Positions 6,401 to 8,354 of a DNA stretch of 8,354 nt are shown piece after piece (position 1 is the first letter of the stretch; each line of letters opens with the position of its first letter). The DNA lies in the NCBI GenBank assembly GCA_020847355.1, contig JADLCG010000130.1, positions 1-8,354 of the forward strand. The letters are read 5' to 3'. The notes beneath the pieces were generated by a model. The model searched no databases. It was not told where the DNA came from and saw only the letters and a list, made by a program, of their open reading frames with translations. The position numbers were made by a program, and so were the translations under genes. The DNA comes from Anaerolineales bacterium (GTDB lineage: Bacteria; Chloroflexota; Anaerolineae; Anaerolineales; Villigracilaceae).

Positions 6401-8302
6401 TTATATTTTTCGCTCCTCATTCCAAGATAATGTCAGGCGCGTTCCGCGTCCCAATTCGGATTGGAACTCCACTTGCCCGCCGATATGTTTGGCGCGCGCC
6501 TGCATAATTTGTAAACCGAAATGTCCGCTTGGCGCGGGTTGCGCGGTATCAAAGCCTGTGCCGTTATCTTGCACGATGACAAAATAGCGCTCGAGGTTGC
6601 GCCCAACTTGCACGCTGATCTGTTGCGCTTTGGCGTGGCGCGCCGCGTTGATCAAGGCTTCGTGAACGATATTGTAAACTTGTTCAGCGGTCTGCGGAGA
6701 AGGCTCGGGCGTGAGCAGATTGTCAGAACGCCAGATCGGTTCGAGGTCATGTTGTGAGGCGACTTCATCCAAAGCTTCGCGCAGGCGAATCCACAAATCT
6801 TTATTGGCGGGGAGGGTTTCATCCATCAAGCGATTGATTGCGCGGCGCACGTCGCCGGTGGCTTTGCTGATTGTCTCGCGCGTTTTGCGTAAACGATCCA
6901 AAGCCGCGCCTTCTTGACCGTCTGACAGGAACTCGACAATTTGATCGGTCATCAACCCCAGATAGCTGAGCGTTTGCCCCAAGCCATCGTGCATTTCCGC
7001 CGCCACGCGATGCCGTTCGCCAAGCGTGCCAATTCGTTCGGCTTGCGCGAACAAACGCGCGTTTTCCAAAGCGATGGCGGCGACATTCGCCAATTTGATT
7101 AACATATTCGCCGATTCTGCGGCAAACTGATCTTGCGTTGGACTGCCCACGCATAACGCCCCAATCACGCGCTCGCCCACGCGCAACGGCGCGGCTAAGT
7201 GACTGGCGCGATATTCATCCGCCAACATTTTGCATCCGCCGCGACACGAACTCAGCCCGCACAGCATGGCGCCATCGTCCGCTAAAACTGCGTTGGCAAA
7301 ATCGTTATCCATCCGCATCGTATTGCCGACAATGGCTTCTTTAGGACCGCTCAAGGTTTGTAACTTCAGCCAATTATGGTTTTCATCCACCAAACATAAA
7401 GAAGCGACTTCGCCGCCGAGCAAAGCGCGGGCTTTATCCGTCACCGAATTGAGCACTTGTTGAATATCCAGCCGGGAAGAGATTTCGCGGCTGACTTCGT
7501 TGAGCATTTCAAGTTCCTGCGTGCGTTGGGCGACGCGCTGTTCGAGCGTGGCATTGGCTTGGACGAGTTCGGCGCGTGCCGAGGAGAGGCGCGCGCGCAT
7601 CTCTTCAAAGGCTTGCGCCAAAGCGCGCATCTCGGCTGGACCTGTAACCTGAATCGGCGCATCGAATTGATTCTCCCCGATTCTTTGTGCCGCTATCTGC
7701 AATGCCTTCAGCGGCTGAAGCAAGGAGCGGCGCGTTAGCCACGCGCCCAGCGCTAATAAAATCAGCGCCAAACTGAGGAAGGTTAGTTGAATGGCGCGCA
7801 AGCGCTGCGCTTTGGCAATAGAAGCCGCTTCATATAATTGCACGACACGATCCGCCTGTTGGATTAACTCAGCGGATTGCGCCGCCAGCGCGCTTTGAAA
7901 CTTCGTCGAAGAAGTATTGGATGTTGCCGCATCTAAAGTTGCGGAATAGGCGTTCCAGCCAGATTCAAGTTCAGCCAGAGCGGAAAGAATCTGCGTATCG
8001 TTTGTCTTTGGTAAGTTGATATTTTTCTCGGCGCCGTGCAGCGCTTCGCCCCCATTTTGCAAAGCGGATAATGTTTGGCGAAACGTCCGCTTCGCGGACT
8101 GTAAATCATCCCAAGCGGATTCATCTCCGGCTTGCGCGGTCATCTGCTGAATTAACATCCGTTGCCGCCCCGCCAAGTTAATCGCCAGCGCGTCTGCCTG
8201 CTGTGTTTGCGCATCCCAATAAGTAACGCCAACTGAGACGATCACCAAGAGCGCAAACGCCGCAAGTAAAATGGTCAACTGAACTTGAAGCCGTTGGAAC
8301 AT
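6401..8302 (-). CDS. narX: NarX-like nitrate sensor histidine kinase
   Basis: A 633-residue membrane sensor kinase. Domains in order: TM1 (about 8-28); a periplasmic NarX/PilJ-type helical sensor with the P-box INLAGRQRM (41-49); TM2 (about 170-189); HAMP (about 190-243); coiled coil (about 240-268); GAF (about 275-418); HisKA_3 dimerisation domain with phospho-site H438 in AAEMHDGLGQ; HATPase with N-box N552 (NIVHEALINAARHA), DNGTGFD (579-585), GHFGLQIM and GRGTRL. R48 matches the nitrate-binding Arg of the E. coli P-box, but the second family Arg (five residues on) is Gln53. The GAF domain carries C348-x4-C353-x3-C357, like the Cys cluster described in the central module of NarX-type sensors. 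The ATG at 8302 is the only possible start: an in-frame TAA lies just upstream with no other start codon between. It precedes the narL-like gene by 3 bases. Nitrate or nitrite is the likely ligand. Confidence 0.92.
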   Translation of the reverse strand: MFQRLQVQLTILLAAFALLVIVSVGVTYWDAQTQQADALAINLAGRQRMLIQQMTAQAGDESAWDDLQSAKRTFRQTLSALQNGGEALHGAEKNINLPKTNDTQILSALAELESGWNAYSATLDAATSNTSSTKFQSALAAQSAELIQQADRVVQLYEAASIAKAQRLRAIQLTFLSLALILLALGAWLTRRSLLQPLKALQIAAQRIGENQFDAPIQVTGPAEMRALAQAFEEMRARLSSARAELVQANATLEQRVAQRTQELEMLNEVSREISSRLDIQQVLNSVTDKARALLGGEVASLCLVDENHNWLKLQTLSGPKEAIVGNTMRMDNDFANAVLADDGAMLCGLSSCRGGCKMLADEYRASHLAAPLRVGERVIGALCVGSPTQDQFAAESANMLIKLANVAAIALENARLFAQAERIGTLGERHRVAAEMHDGLGQTLSYLGLMTDQIVEFLSDGQEGAALDRLRKTRETISKATGDVRRAINRLMDETLPANKDLWIRLREALDEVASQHDLEPIWRSDNLLTPEPSPQTAEQVYNIVHEALINAARHAKAQQISVQVGRNLERYFVIVQDNGTGFDTAQPAPSGHFGLQIMQARAKHIGGQVEFQSELGRGTRLTLSWNEERKI

Positions 8303-8313
8303 GGGTTGAGCGA

Positions 8314-8322
8314 ATTATAACA
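8314..8322 (-). promoter_or_regulatory. Extended -10 promoter of narXL, predicting a nearly leaderless mRNA
   Basis: The minus strand reads TGTTATAAT (8322-8314), a perfect extended -10 (TGn-TATAAT). Only 11 bases separate it from the ATG at 8302. A start about 7 bases after the -10 gives a leader of roughly 4-5 bases, and no Shine-Dalgarno is visible in CGCTCAACCC. The -35 is weak (CTTCAA at 17-base spacing), as is usual with extended -10 promoters. No gene is visible in the remaining bases up to 8354. Confidence 0.6.
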
Positions 8323-8354
8323 TTCAAATTTTAAGGTTGAAGGTCTGCGTTGGG

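Noticed and set aside
8085..8099. Small palindrome GTCCGC-TTC-GCGGAC inside the sensor gene
   Set aside because: It lies in continuous coding sequence of the periplasmic helix region and is short; it is best explained by codon composition.

Overview
The window carries a nitrate-respiration locus with every gene on the minus strand, so transcription runs from high to low coordinates. In transcription order it holds a NarX-like nitrate sensor kinase (8302-6401), a NarL-like response regulator (6397-5747), a terminator-like hairpin, a 358-base intergenic region, and then an operon. The operon encodes a small degenerate receiver-like protein (start 5370 or 5388, stop at 4975), a diheme membrane-anchored cytochrome c resembling Thermus NarC (4991-4128), the nitrate reductase catalytic subunit NarG (4074-415) and the first 113 residues of the iron-sulfur subunit NarH (339 to the window edge). 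narJ and narI would be expected beyond base 1 but are not in the window.

The likely host is a nitrate-respiring member of the Chloroflexota (Anaerolineae-like) or another deep-branching bacterium with a Thermus-style nar operon. The reasons are the membrane-anchored diheme cytochrome directly before narG, short palindromic intergenic repeats, mid-range GC with GCG-rich codon use, and a probably leaderless regulator mRNA. This is inference from gene content and style; the sequence alone does not settle the taxon. No mobile element, tRNA, rRNA or CRISPR array was seen.

The parts fit one circuit. The sensor has a periplasmic P-box for nitrate, a HAMP domain, a GAF domain with a Cys cluster and a HisKA_3/HATPase core. 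It should phosphorylate the LuxR-type regulator, which would act on the nar operon promoter. A good promoter candidate (TTGAGT, 17 bases, TTTAAT) lies in the gap before the operon, and its -10 box sits inside a 15-bp perfect palindrome. NarG and NarH form the cytoplasm-facing reductase (NarG has no Tat signal). The cytochrome sits on the outer face with a C-terminal membrane anchor, so it belongs to the electron-supply or assembly side of the complex.

Non-coding structure is concentrated in three places. The gaps on both sides of narG contain three related 18-bp CGCAA...TTGCG palindromes just upstream of strong Shine-Dalgarno sites. The regulator-operon gap contains a 68-base hairpin-forming repeat and a 14-bp GC-rich stem. 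The sensor gene has a perfect extended -10 only 11 bases before its only possible start codon. The most unusual items are the phospho-site-less receiver protein leading the operon, the palindrome family, the operator-like palindrome over the -10 box, and a Cys two residues after the predicted molybdenum-ligand Asp of NarG.
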